Shown here piece by piece: positions 36,447 through 44,331 of a DNA stretch of 64,000 bases. The notes under the pieces are model-generated. The model was not told the origin of the DNA and searched no databases. It saw nothing but the letters and a program-made list of their open reading frames with translations. A program made the position numbers and the translations under genes. This DNA is from Goekera deserti. Its GTDB lineage: Bacteria; Actinomycetota; Actinomycetes; Mycobacteriales; Geodermatophilaceae. Location: contig NZ_JAAGWK010000028.1 of the NCBI RefSeq assembly GCF_010685995.1, positions 26,647 to 90,646 of the forward strand, in the 5' to 3' direction. Position 1 is the stretch's first letter, and each line of letters opens with the position of its first letter.

Positions 36447-38336
36447 GTGGGACCCATCGCAGACAGCACGGTGACGACGAACGAGCGGGGCGGCGACCGG
36501 CCCCGGGGTGGCCGGCCGGGTGGCGGCGGCCCGATGGGCGGCAGGCGGACGGTGGACCCGGCCGACCGAGCCCAGCTGGACCGGTCCCCGGTCTCGCTGC
36601 GCCGGGTCGGGCGGCTGTTCGCCCCGCACCGGTGGGCGATCGCGACGGTGGTCGCCCTGATCGTCGCCTCCTCGGCGGTGGCCCTCGCCGCGCCGTTCCT
36701 GCTCCGCGCGGTCATCGACGACGCGCTGCCCCGGCAGGACGTGCCGCTGCTGGCCTGGCTGGTGGCCGGCATGGTCGCGGTCGCCGCCGTCACCGCGGTG
36801 CTCGGCGTGCTGCAGACCTGGATCTCCACCACGGTCGGGCAGCAGATCATGCACGGCCTGCGCACCTCGCTGTTCACCCACCTGCAGCGCCAGTCGCTGG
36901 GCTTCTTCACCCGCACCCGGGGCGGTGAGGTGCAGTCCCGGCTCACCAACGACATCGGCGGCATGCAGTCGGTGGTCACGTCCACGGCGACGTCGCTGGC
37001 GTCCAACGCCACGACCGTCGTCGGCACCGTGATCGCGATGGCGGCGCTCAGCTGGCGGCTCTCGCTGCTCTCGCTCGTGGTGCTGCCGCCGTCCATCTGG
37101 CTGACCCGGCGGGTCGCGCTGCTGCGCCGCGCGGTCACCGCCCGCCAGCAGCGGCACCTGGCCGACATGCAGACCCAGATCGAGGAGGGCCTGTCGATCA
37201 GCGGCGTCCAGCTGGGCAAGACGCTGGGTGCCGGGCCGCTGCAGTCCGAGCGCTTCGCCGCGACGTCGGCGGAGCTGGTCGCCCTCGAGGTGCGCTCGCA
37301 GCTGGCCGGCCGGTGGCGGATGGCCACGATGAGCATCGTGTTCGCCGCGATCCCGGCGGTCGTCTACCTGTTCGCCGGGCTGCCGGCGACCTCGGGCGGC
37401 ATGACCATCGGCACGCTGGTCGCGTTCACCACGCTGCAGGGCACGCTGTTCCGGCCGCTCACCGGGCTGCTCGACGTCGGGGTCGCGCTGACGGCCTCGA
37501 TGGCCCTGTTCAGCCGGGTCTTCGAGTACCAGGACCTCCCCGTCGAGATCGACGACCCGGCCCACCCGGTGCCCGTCGACCCGGACGCCGTGCGCGGCGA
37601 GGTGCGCTGGCAGCACGTCGGCTTCAGCTACCCCGGCGGCGCCCGGCCCGCGCTGGACGACGTCGACTTGACCGTGCCGGCCGGGCACACGCTGGCGCTG
37701 GTGGGGGAGACCGGGTCGGGCAAGACCACGCTGGCCTCGCTGGTGTCCCGGCTCGCCGACCCGAGCACCGGCCGGGTGACGATCGACGGGATCGACCTGC
37801 GGGACATGGCACTGGCCGACGTCGCCCGGGTGGTCGGCGTGGTCTCCCAGGAGACCTACCTGCTGCACACCACCATCCGGGAGAACCTGCGTTACGCGCG
37901 GCCCGAGGCCACCGACGCCGAGATCGAGGACGCCGCCCGGCGGGCCCAGGTGCACGACGTGGTGATGCGGCTGCCGCTGGGCTACGACACCGTCGTCGGT
38001 GCCCGCGGGCACCGGTTCTCCGGCGGGGAGAAGCAGCGGCTGGCGATCGCCCGCACCCTGCTGCGCGACCCGCGGGTGCTCGTGCTGGACGAGGCGACCA
38101 GCGCGCTGGACAACGAGACCGAGCGCGCCGTGCAGGCCGCCCTCGACGAGGCCCGCACCGGCCGGACGACGATCACGATCGCACACCGGCTGTCCACCGT
38201 GCGGTACGCCGACGTCATCGCCGTGCTGGACGCCGGGCGCGTCGTCGAGCGGGGCACGCACGACGAGCTGCTCGCGGCCGGTGGCCGGTACGCCGCCCTG
38301 GCCGGGGCGGCCGACGGGGTGCTCGTCCCGGTCTGA
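36447..38336 (+). CDS. ABC exporter, fused permease-ATPase (multidrug type)
   Basis: Half-transporter of 629 aa that should dimerise. After a Gly/Arg-rich N-terminus, six membrane helices span about residues 60-345 (WAIATVVALIVASSAVALAAPFLL onward). The ATPase covers about 385-620 with Walker A GETGSGKTT, Q-loop VVSQETYLL, signature FSGGEKQRLAIARTLL, Walker B VLVLDEATSALD and His switch TIAHRLSTVR. The GTG at 36447 follows GAGAG. Divergent to a MarR gene with a shared operator, it is likely an inducible efflux pump for drugs, lipids or small hydrophobic compounds. Its 3' neighbour actP is probably separately expressed. Confidence 0.94.
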   Translation: MGPIADSTVTTNERGGDRPRGGRPGGGGPMGGRRTVDPADRAQLDRSPVSLRRVGRLFAPHRWAIATVVALIVASSAVALAAPFLLRAVIDDALPRQDVPLLAWLVAGMVAVAAVTAVLGVLQTWISTTVGQQIMHGLRTSLFTHLQRQSLGFFTRTRGGEVQSRLTNDIGGMQSVVTSTATSLASNATTVVGTVIAMAALSWRLSLLSLVVLPPSIWLTRRVALLRRAVTARQQRHLADMQTQIEEGLSISGVQLGKTLGAGPLQSERFAATSAELVALEVRSQLAGRWRMATMSIVFAAIPAVVYLFAGLPATSGGMTIGTLVAFTTLQGTLFRPLTGLLDVGVALTASMALFSRVFEYQDLPVEIDDPAHPVPVDPDAVRGEVRWQHVGFSYPGGARPALDDVDLTVPAGHTLALVGETGSGKTTLASLVSRLADPSTGRVTIDGIDLRDMALADVARVVGVVSQETYLLHTTIRENLRYARPEATDAEIEDAARRAQVHDVVMRLPLGYDTVVGARGHRFSGGEKQRLAIARTLLRDPRVLVLDEATSALDNETERAVQAALDEARTGRTTITIAHRLSTVRYADVIAVLDAGRVVERGTHDELLAAGGRYAALAGAADGVLVPV

Positions 38337-38381
38337 CCCGCGCCTGCCCGTCCGTGCACCGTGACGCGTATGTGACCGGTA

Positions 38382-38423
38382 CCACTTACTGTGAGGTCGT
38401 CATGTAGGACCACTCACAGTGAG
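38382..38423. promoter_or_regulatory. Repeated palindromic sites before DUF485-actP
   Basis: CTCA-CAG-TGAG at 38413-38423 is a perfect palindrome overlapping the ribosome site of the DUF485 gene, and ACTTACTGTGAGGT at 38383-38396 is a partial second copy about 30 bp upstream. Position fits an operator controlling acetate uptake. The core resembles the pncB site (CTCA-TTG-TGAG) but the regulator is unknown. Confidence 0.5.
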
Positions 38424-38430
38424 GTGAGGC

Positions 38431-38814
38431 GTGACCCGACCGGAGGAACGCCGGCTGCTGACGCCGGAGGAGTACCAGCAGGCCCAGGACAGCCCGGAGT
38501 TCGCCGAGCTGCGCCGCAGGTTCCGCAGTTTCGCCGTGCCGATGACCATCGCCTTCCTGGTCTGGTACCTGACCTTCGTGCTGCTCTCGACGTACGCGTC
38601 GGACTTCATGAGCACGCGGGTCTTCGGCAACGTGACCATCGGACTTCTCTTCGGCCTCGGCCAGTTCGCGTCGACCTTCCTCATCACCCAGCTCTACGTG
38701 CGGCACTCGGCGAGGAACACCGACCCGATCGCCGACGAGATGCGCGGGCGCCTCGAGGCCCACGAGTACGCGGCCGACGGCACGGCGACGCGTGGCGGTG
38801 CGACCCGTGGCTGA
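38431..38814 (+). CDS. DUF485 membrane protein, ActP partner
   Basis: Small inner-membrane protein of 127 aa with two helices: FRSFAVPMTIAFLVWYLTFVLLSTYA (after RRRFRSF) and IGLLFGLGQFASTFLITQLYVRHS. RTPEEY-like and FRSFAVPMT segments are typical of DUF485 (YjcH type), which is encoded with the acetate permease ActP. The GTG at 38431 has GAGGTGAGGC directly upstream. It overlaps the actP start, so the two proteins are coupled. Confidence 0.93.
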   Translation: MTRPEERRLLTPEEYQQAQDSPEFAELRRRFRSFAVPMTIAFLVWYLTFVLLSTYASDFMSTRVFGNVTIGLLFGLGQFASTFLITQLYVRHSARNTDPIADEMRGRLEAHEYAADGTATRGGATRG

Positions 38815-40447
38815 CCAGGTGACCGCCGCCGAGGCGGAGACGATCGGCGAGCCGGCCGTCAACATCGCGATCTTCGGCGTCTTCGTGGTGATCACCCTGT
38901 TCATCACCTTCCGCGCCAGCCGCAACAACAAGAGTGCGGCCGACTACTACGCGGCCGGGCGCAACATCCCCGGCACCCAGAACGGTCTGGCGATCGCCGG
39001 TGACTACCTCTCGGCCGCCTCGTTCCTCGGCATCGCCGGGGCCATCGCGATCTACGGCTACGACGGCTTCCTGTACTCGATCGGCTTCCTGGTGGCGTGG
39101 CTGGTGGCGCTGCTGCTGGTCGCCGAGCTGCTGCGCAACACCGCCCGGTTCACCATGGCGGACGTGCTGGCCTTCCGGATGCGGCAAGGTCCGGTCCGCA
39201 CCGCGGCGGCCATCTCCACCCTGGCCGTCAGCCTCTTCTACCTGCTCGCGCAGATGGCGGGCGCCGGCGGTCTGGTGACCCTGCTGCTGGGCGTCACCGG
39301 TGAGGGCGTGCAGGCGCTGATCGTCGTCCTGGTCGGGGCGCTGATGATCGTGTACGTGCTGGTCGGCGGCATGCGCGGCACCACCTACGTGCAGATCATC
39401 AAGGCCACGCTGCTCATCGCCGGCGCGTTCGTGATGACGGTGTGGGTGCTGGCGGAGTACGGGTTCAACCTGTCCGCGCTGATCGGCGGGGCGGCTGACA
39501 ACGCCGGCGCCCAGGTGGTCGACCCGGGTGCGCAGTACGGCGCGACCAGCATCACCAAGCTGGACTTCGTGTCGCTCTCGCTGGCCCTGGTGTTCGGCAC
39601 GGCCGGGCTGCCGCACGTGCTGATGCGCTTCTACACCGTGCCCACCGCCAAGGACGCGCGGAAGTCCGTCGTCTGGGCCATCTGGCTGATCGGCGGCTTC
39701 TACCTGCTCAGCCTGGTGATCGGCTACGGCGCGGGCGCGCTCGTCGGCCCGGAGGCGATCACGGCGGCCCCCGGCGGGGTGAACTCCGCGGCGCCACTGC
39801 TGGCCTTCGAGCTCGGCGGCACGATCCTGCTGGGCATCATCGCCGGCATCGCCTTCGCCACCATCCTGGCCGTGGTGGCCGGCCTGACCATCACCGCGTC
39901 GGCGTCCTTCGCGCACGACGTCTACGCGTCGGTGCTCAAGAAGGGCCAGGTCAACCCGGATGCCGAGGTGAGGGTGGCCCGGCTGACCACGGTGGTGATC
40001 GGCGCGGTCGCCATCGGGCTGGGCATCCTGGCGCTGCAGGCGGGGCTGAACATCGCGTTCCTGGTGGCGCTGGCCTTCGCCGTCGCCGCGTCGGCGAACC
40101 TGCCGACGATCCTCTACACGCTGTTCTGGAAGCGGTTCACCACCCGCGGGGCACTGTGGTCGATCTACGGCGGGCTGATCTCCTGCCTGGTGCTGATCCT
40201 GTTCTCGCCCGTGGTGTCCGGGGCCCCGGTGAACGCCGCGACCGGCAAGAGCCCGTCCCTGCTCCAGGACGTCGACTTCAGCTGGTTCCCGCTGAACAAC
40301 CCCGGCCTGGTGTCCATCCCGCTGTCGTTCTTCCTCGGCTGGCTGGGCACCGTGCTGAGCAAGGAGAAGCCGGACCGCGGCAAGTACGCCGAGCTCGAGG
40401 TCCGGTCGCTGACCGGCATCGGCGCGGAGCAGGCCGTCCAGCACTAG
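38807..40447 (+). CDS. actP: Cation/acetate symporter
   Basis: Sodium-solute symporter of about 546 aa and 13 helices for acetate and other short monocarboxylates. Recognisable segments are SAADYYAAGRNIPGTQNGLAIAGDYLSAASFLGIAGAI, FTMADVLAFRMRQGPVR, YVLVGGMRGTTYVQIIKA, GTAGLPHVLMRFYTVPTAKDARKS and TITASASFAHDVYASVLKKG. The GTG at 38807 overlaps the DUF485 stop; GTGs at 38792 and 38798 are alternatives. The last 60 bp are repeated almost exactly at 43764-43823. Its stop overlaps the convergent ArsR-SRPBCC stop by 3 bases. Confidence 0.94.
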   Translation: MADQVTAAEAETIGEPAVNIAIFGVFVVITLFITFRASRNNKSAADYYAAGRNIPGTQNGLAIAGDYLSAASFLGIAGAIAIYGYDGFLYSIGFLVAWLVALLLVAELLRNTARFTMADVLAFRMRQGPVRTAAAISTLAVSLFYLLAQMAGAGGLVTLLLGVTGEGVQALIVVLVGALMIVYVLVGGMRGTTYVQIIKATLLIAGAFVMTVWVLAEYGFNLSALIGGAADNAGAQVVDPGAQYGATSITKLDFVSLSLALVFGTAGLPHVLMRFYTVPTAKDARKSVVWAIWLIGGFYLLSLVIGYGAGALVGPEAITAAPGGVNSAAPLLAFELGGTILLGIIAGIAFATILAVVAGLTITASASFAHDVYASVLKKGQVNPDAEVRVARLTTVVIGAVAIGLGILALQAGLNIAFLVALAFAVAASANLPTILYTLFWKRFTTRGALWSIYGGLISCLVLILFSPVVSGAPVNAATGKSPSLLQDVDFSWFPLNNPGLVSIPLSFFLGWLGTVLSKEKPDRGKYAELEVRSLTGIGAEQAVQH

Positions 40448-41205
40448 TCCCGACCGGGCCCGGCCCGCAGCTCACCGTCGGTGGGGTGCCGGCCGGGCCC
40501 GGTCGTCTCCAGGAGGGCGGCGAGGCGTGGCAGCCGCGCCCGCTGCCAGTACTGGGCCAGCCCGATGTAGGTGGTGCGGTCCTCCGGGCGGTGGAGGTCG
40601 AAGCCGCCGTGCGCCAGGAGCAGCCGGGTGCCGGCCCCCGACGGCTGCAGGCGCCAGTCCACCGTCCACCCCGGCTCCATCCGGAAGGCGAACCGCGACG
40701 GCGGCTCGCACACGATCACCTCGCACGGCGTCCGTCCCGGTTCGGCGCCGAGGTGGAAGCGGTGCCCCACCCGGTCGGCGACGTCGTTGGTGATCCACCA
40801 CCGGGCCAGCTCGACGGGGTCGGTGAGCGCCCGCCACACCGCGGCAGGTGCGGCTGCCAGGGTCAGCTCGGCCGTGACGCCGGCCCGGTCGGCGTCGCCG
40901 TGCGCATCACCGGGCGGCCGTGTGGGCGCGGTGCGTCCCACGTCGATCCCGGCCAGCTGACCTGCCCAGCGCGCCACCTCGCCGAGCTGTCCGGGGCGCA
41001 ACTGGTAGAGCCGTTTGCGGCCGACCGGGTCGTCGTCGACGAGCCCGGCGCAGCGCAGCACCCGCAGGTGCTCCACCACGGCCGTCCGGCTGCAGGGGAA
41101 CCGTCCGGCCAGGTCGCCGGCCGTGTGCGGTCGGGTGGCGAGCAGCTCGAGCAAGCCTCGCCGCACGGGATGCGCGAGCGCGGCGTAGACGTCGACCTCG
41201 GGCAT
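40444..41205 (-). CDS. ArsR winged helix fused to SRPBCC (AHSA1-like) domain
   Basis: Protein of 253 aa with an N-terminal ArsR-type helix-turn-helix (LAHPVRRGLLELLATRPHTAGDLAGRFPCSRTAVVEHLRVLRCAGLVDD, residues 10-60) and a C-terminal SRPBCC/AHSA1 domain (VTAELTLAAAPAAVWRALTDPVELARWW and on, residues 112-230). This fusion is a known actinobacterial and firmicute family in which the SRPBCC cavity probably senses a hydrophobic ligand. The ATG at 41205 gives MPEVDVYAALAHPVRR. It may be autoregulated or control the adjacent repeat-rich region; the target is not evident. It converges with actP. Confidence 0.88.
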   Translation of the reverse strand: MPEVDVYAALAHPVRRGLLELLATRPHTAGDLAGRFPCSRTAVVEHLRVLRCAGLVDDDPVGRKRLYQLRPGQLGEVARWAGQLAGIDVGRTAPTRPPGDAHGDADRAGVTAELTLAAAPAAVWRALTDPVELARWWITNDVADRVGHRFHLGAEPGRTPCEVIVCEPPSRFAFRMEPGWTVDWRLQPSGAGTRLLLAHGGFDLHRPEDRTTYIGLAQYWQRARLPRLAALLETTGPGRHPTDGELRAGPGRD

Positions 41206-41813
41206 CCACGGCACGCTACGGCCGACGGGCCCGGCCCGTTCGATGCCTGTGGACGACGGCGGGTGCGCAGCCGGTCGGCGTGGAGGAGCCCCCGTAGATC
41301 TGTCACCTCTGCCTGACACTTCCCCGACACCCCCCCCGGGGTGTCCTCCTGGGTTCGTTCGTCTGCACGGTCCGGGCACTGACCGTGCTCTGCGCCAGCC
41401 TGTGCGTCGTGATCGTCGGCGCAGCAGCTCGGGCAGTCCCAACACCCACGGCCGTCGAGCCCACCGTCCCCCACGGGGTGGCCGCCGAATCGGGCGCGCT
41501 CGGTCGAGGCGGGGCACCACACCGAGCGCGGGCTCGGTGCGCCCGCGTCCCTGTGGACGGCGGACAGGTTCCCGGTCGATCTGCGGGGAGGGGCACCGCT
41601 CCCCGCAGATCCGTCACCTCTGCCTGACACGTCCCCGACACCCCCTGCCGGGGTCGGGTGTCCGGAGCGTGCAGGCGGGACCGATGACGTCGAGACGGTC
41701 CGGCTGGCTGAGCCCCGTGGCCGAGGCGCGGCACCCGCGCGCAGGTGGAGCTGTCCGCCTGGAGTGCCGACACCTGACGAGCCGACCACCGGCTGCTGTC
41801 GCCGTGCGGACGG
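41206..41813. other. 608-bp intergenic region with direct repeats and hairpins
   Basis: No convincing gene. It holds two 39-bp direct repeats (41296-41334 and 41607-41645, 311 bp apart), a perfect hairpin GACACCCC-CCCC-GGGGTGTC (41326-41345) and a perfect 10-bp hairpin CTGCGGGGAG/CTCCCCGCAG (41581-41590, 41599-41608). The stretches before each repeat also share CCTGTGGACG. Short open frames here look like noise. Confidence 0.6.
41296..41645. repeat. 39-bp direct repeats with a GTCA-N8-TGAC core (third, degenerate copy at 44236)
   Basis: Copies at 41296-41334 and 41607-41645 differ at two positions. The core (41301-41318) is TGTCA-CCTCTGCC-TGACA, an inverted repeat, followed by CCCCGACACCCC. 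A third, weaker copy is at 44236-44273 (TGTCAACTCTTCCTGACGC and on). All three lie in the same orientation within 3 kb around the MFS/regulator pair. They may be extragenic repetitive elements or operators. Confidence 0.7.
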
Positions 41814-43067
41814 TCAGCTGGCGTGGGCGGGGGTGTCTGCGGTGACCCACTCTGCCGGGCGGGGCACCGAGCGCACTGACCTGCTCAGGGTGGTCATCAG
41901 GGCGACGATCGCCGTGGCCCCCGCCAGCACGGCGGTGGCGCCGCCGCCGCCCAGTCCGGTCAGCAGCAGCCCGCCGACCAGGGGTGCGAGGGGGATGGCG
42001 ACCATCCCGGCCACCTGGGATGCGGACTCGACCCGGCCCTGCAGGTCGGCCGGCGTCACGGCGATCCGGTAGGCGCCGATCCCGGCGTTGCCGGCCGGGT
42101 TGAGCAGCAGCAGCGTGAACAGCGCTGCCCCGGCCGCAGCCGGTGTGGCCCACCAGATCAGCGGCACCACAGGCAGGGTCAGGCTCCAGCCGATGAGCAC
42201 GGTCAGTCGACCCGTCGGGACCCGGGCGACGAGGCAGGGCGCGACCAGGGCGCCGAGCACCCCGCCGACTCCGGCTGCGGTGCTGACCAGACCGATCTCG
42301 ACGGGGTGCGCCCCGGCCTGGACCATGCGCAGCAGCACCACGAAGAACAGCGCGTTGACCACCAGGTTGAACGCCGCTGACGTCGCGATGAGCACCCGGA
42401 ACAGGGGCCGGGCCACGACGAAGCGAAGTCCCTCGGCGACCTCCGCCCGCAGCCGTCGACGCGGTCGGGTGCCGGCCGGTGCGGGGGACAGGTCGGTGCG
42501 GAGCCGGCTCAGCATCAGGCACGACACCGCGTAGGTCAGCGTGTCGACGGCGAAGGGCAGCCAGCGCACCGCGCCGTACAGCGCCCCACCCAGGGGTCCG
42601 CCGAGCAGCCCGGCCACGTGCTCGCGTGCCTCGTTCTGGCTGAGCGCCGCGGGCAGCTGCTCGGTGGTCACCACCGACCGGATGGCCGACATCTGGGCCG
42701 GTCCGAACACCCCGGCCGCGACACCGGCCAGCAGCCCGACGACGGCCAGGTGCACCACGGTCAGCCGCCCGAGAGCGCCCGCCAGGGCCAGTGAGCCGTA
42801 GAGCACCATGCCCGCGGCGCTCGCTCCGATCATCAGCCGCCGTCGATCGACCCGGTCGGCCAGCGCACCGGCGGGCAGCAGGGCAGCCACCAGCCCCAGC
42901 AGGTGACTGCCCTCGACCAGTGCGGCGGTGATCGCGGACCCGGAGAGCGAGTAGGCCAGCAGCGGGAACACGAACATGCTCATCCGGCTGCCCAGCGCAC
43001 TGACCGTCTCGCCCACCCAGAGCGTCGTGAAGTCACGGTTGGCAGCGAGAGCTCGCAGACTGGACAC
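41814..43067 (-). CDS. MFS transporter (EntS/tetracycline-resistance-like)
   Basis: Membrane transporter of about 417 aa with 12 helices. RDFTTLWVGETVSALGSRMSMFVFPLLAYSLSGS is typical of the MFS-1/EntS group, and GALADRVDRRRLMIGA is the cytosolic loop 2-3 motif. I favour the GTG at 43067: TTGCGC (43099-43104) and TTTAAC (43077-43082) form a -35/-10 with 16-bp spacing just before it. The in-frame GTG at 43076 and earlier starts run into that promoter. It is divergent from an ArsR-type regulator and probably exports a drug or metabolite. Confidence 0.87.
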   Translation of the reverse strand: MSSLRALAANRDFTTLWVGETVSALGSRMSMFVFPLLAYSLSGSAITAALVEGSHLLGLVAALLPAGALADRVDRRRLMIGASAAGMVLYGSLALAGALGRLTVVHLAVVGLLAGVAAGVFGPAQMSAIRSVVTTEQLPAALSQNEAREHVAGLLGGPLGGALYGAVRWLPFAVDTLTYAVSCLMLSRLRTDLSPAPAGTRPRRRLRAEVAEGLRFVVARPLFRVLIATSAAFNLVVNALFFVVLLRMVQAGAHPVEIGLVSTAAGVGGVLGALVAPCLVARVPTGRLTVLIGWSLTLPVVPLIWWATPAAAGAALFTLLLLNPAGNAGIGAYRIAVTPADLQGRVESASQVAGMVAIPLAPLVGGLLLTGLGGGGATAVLAGATAIVALMTTLSRSVRSVPRPAEWVTADTPAHAS

Positions 43068-43076
43068 GGTCAGCAC

Positions 43077-43132
43077 GTTAAAGTGCGCACGTGTTCTTGC
43101 GCAACTTCTGTTGCGCATCCGATCGCTATCGT
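43077..43132. promoter_or_regulatory. Divergent promoters with TTGCGCAA operator
   Basis: TTGCGCAA at 43097-43104 and TTGCGCA at 43111-43117 (14 bp apart) lie between the divergent MFS and regulator genes. For the MFS gene TTGCGC/TTTAAC are spaced 16 bp. For the regulator, TATCGT (43127-43132) stands six nt before its GTG, giving a leaderless message. A dimer bound at the repeats would cover the MFS -35. Confidence 0.65.
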
Positions 43133-43138
43133 CGACGT

Positions 43139-43741
43139 GTGACGTCCGAGGACCCGGCAGGCACCCAACGGGTGCATGACCCGCGCGTGCTCCGGGCCAT
43201 CGCCCACCCGGTGCGCAACCGGATCCTGGGGGAGCTGCACGCCGCCGGCGCCCTCCGCGCCGCCGACATCGCGCGTGAGCTGGGCATCCCGGCCAACCAG
43301 GCCAGCTTCCACCTGCGTCAGCTCGCCAAGTACGGCGTCATCGAGGAGGCGGTGGCGGAAGGCCGCGACCGTAGGGACCGGGTGTGGCGGCCGGTGGCCG
43401 AGCGTGGCCTGCGCATCGACCTCCGGGATCTCGCCGAGGTGCCGGGCGGGCCGGCCGCGGTCGGGGTCTGGCGCCGGCAGGCGGCCGACTGGGCGCACCA
43501 GGTGGTGGACGCGGCCTACTCCGATCGCGTCGACGGCCGTGACCAGGTGTCCATCACCGAGTCGGCGCTGCGGCTGACCGACGAGGAGGCCCGGGAGTTC
43601 GCCACCGAGCTGACCGAGGTGCTGGACCGCTGGTCACAGCGCACCCGCGACCAGGAGGGGACCCGCCGCACGTTCCTGCTCCTCCAACTGCTGCAGCCCT
43701 ACCCGGAGCCACCCCCGGCCCCGGACGACGCCACCGGCTGA
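43139..43741 (+). CDS. ArsR-type winged-helix regulator
   Basis: Regulator of 200 aa with an N-terminal HTH_20/ArsR-like domain (VLRAIAHPVRNRILGELHAAGALRAADIARELGIPANQASFHLRQLAKYGVIEEA, residues 15-70). A helical C-terminal half includes DEEAREFATELTEVLDRWSQRTRDQEGTRRTFLLLQLL, like other regulators paired with MFS pumps. The GTG at 43139 is six nt after TATCGT, so it is probably leaderless. Divergent placement and the shared TTGCGCAA sites suggest it represses the MFS gene and itself. Confidence 0.88.
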   Translation: MTSEDPAGTQRVHDPRVLRAIAHPVRNRILGELHAAGALRAADIARELGIPANQASFHLRQLAKYGVIEEAVAEGRDRRDRVWRPVAERGLRIDLRDLAEVPGGPAAVGVWRRQAADWAHQVVDAAYSDRVDGRDQVSITESALRLTDEEAREFATELTEVLDRWSQRTRDQEGTRRTFLLLQLLQPYPEPPPAPDDATG

Positions 43742-43763
43742 CGCGGGGCACCGGCTGGCTCAG

Positions 43764-43823
43764 GCCGAGCTCGAGGCCCGGTCGCTGACCGGCATCGGCG
43801 CGGAGCAGGCCGTCCAGCGCTGA
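43764..43823 (+). repeat. Duplicate of the 3' end of actP
   Basis: These 60 bp match the last 60 bp of actP (40388-40447) at about 56-57 positions, in the same orientation, and still read AELEARSLTGIGAEQAVQR followed by a stop. Nothing upstream of 43764 matches actP. The two copies flank a 3.3-kb segment with the ArsR-SRPBCC, MFS and regulator genes. It is either a relic of a second actP gene or an attachment-like duplication. Confidence 0.85.
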
Positions 43824-44331
43824 CCCCAGCCGCCTGGATGCGCCGGCGGTCCCCCGACCGCACCGGCGTGGCGCTCGTGCGGCGTCGTTCGGGCTCCTGC
43901 GGTCGTGCAGCACCGCAGGAGTGAGGGAAACACCGCAACAGCCGGGACGGCCCGGTCCCGGCGGCTTGACACTGCAACCCGTGAGACGGTGCTCCGGTGA
44001 GCTGGCCGTCCTCCGTGCGGCGGGTCCGGGACCGTCGCCGTCCGATGGCCCAGCGCGTCGTTGCGCTGCGTTCGCTGGTCTCCCGGCACCACGCCCCCGT
44101 GGGGTACACCCGGACACTGGCGGAGCTGGGCGCGTTCGTGGGCGTCACGGACGGCCCGTGGACCGAGGACCAGTTGCTGACTGCCCTCGGCCTGCTCCAG
44201 CTCTCGCGCGCCGACTCCATGGCCTTCGATGGATGTGTCAACTCTTCCTGACGCTTCTCGGGGACACCCTCCCCGCCGCCGTCGGTGGATCCGACGTCCC
44301 GGGCGGTGCCCGCGGTCCGTACGGTGCCGTG
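43824..44331. other. Region between the actP relic and the GlmL gene
   Basis: Apart from the weak small gene at 43997-44251 and the third repeat copy at 44236-44273, I see no feature. TACGGT at 44320-44325 may be the -10 of the GlmL-like gene. Confidence 0.4.
43997..44251 (+). CDS. Small hypothetical protein (weak)
   Basis: Open frame of 84 codons from a GTG, or 69 from an ATG at 44045. The part MAQRVVALRSLVSRHHAPVGYTRTLAELGAFVGVTDGPWTEDQLLTALGLLQLS is amphipathic and protein-like, unlike most shadow frames here. There is no clear ribosome site, and the 3' end runs into a repeat copy. It is possibly real or a decayed fragment; I do not recognise it. Confidence 0.35.
   Translation: MSWPSSVRRVRDRRRPMAQRVVALRSLVSRHHAPVGYTRTLAELGAFVGVTDGPWTEDQLLTALGLLQLSRADSMAFDGCVNSS

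Noticed and set aside
40448..43763. Full mobile element between the actP repeats
   Set aside because: No integrase, transposase, terminal inverted repeats or tRNA; only the duplicated end supports mobility, so I list it as a finding and not as an element.
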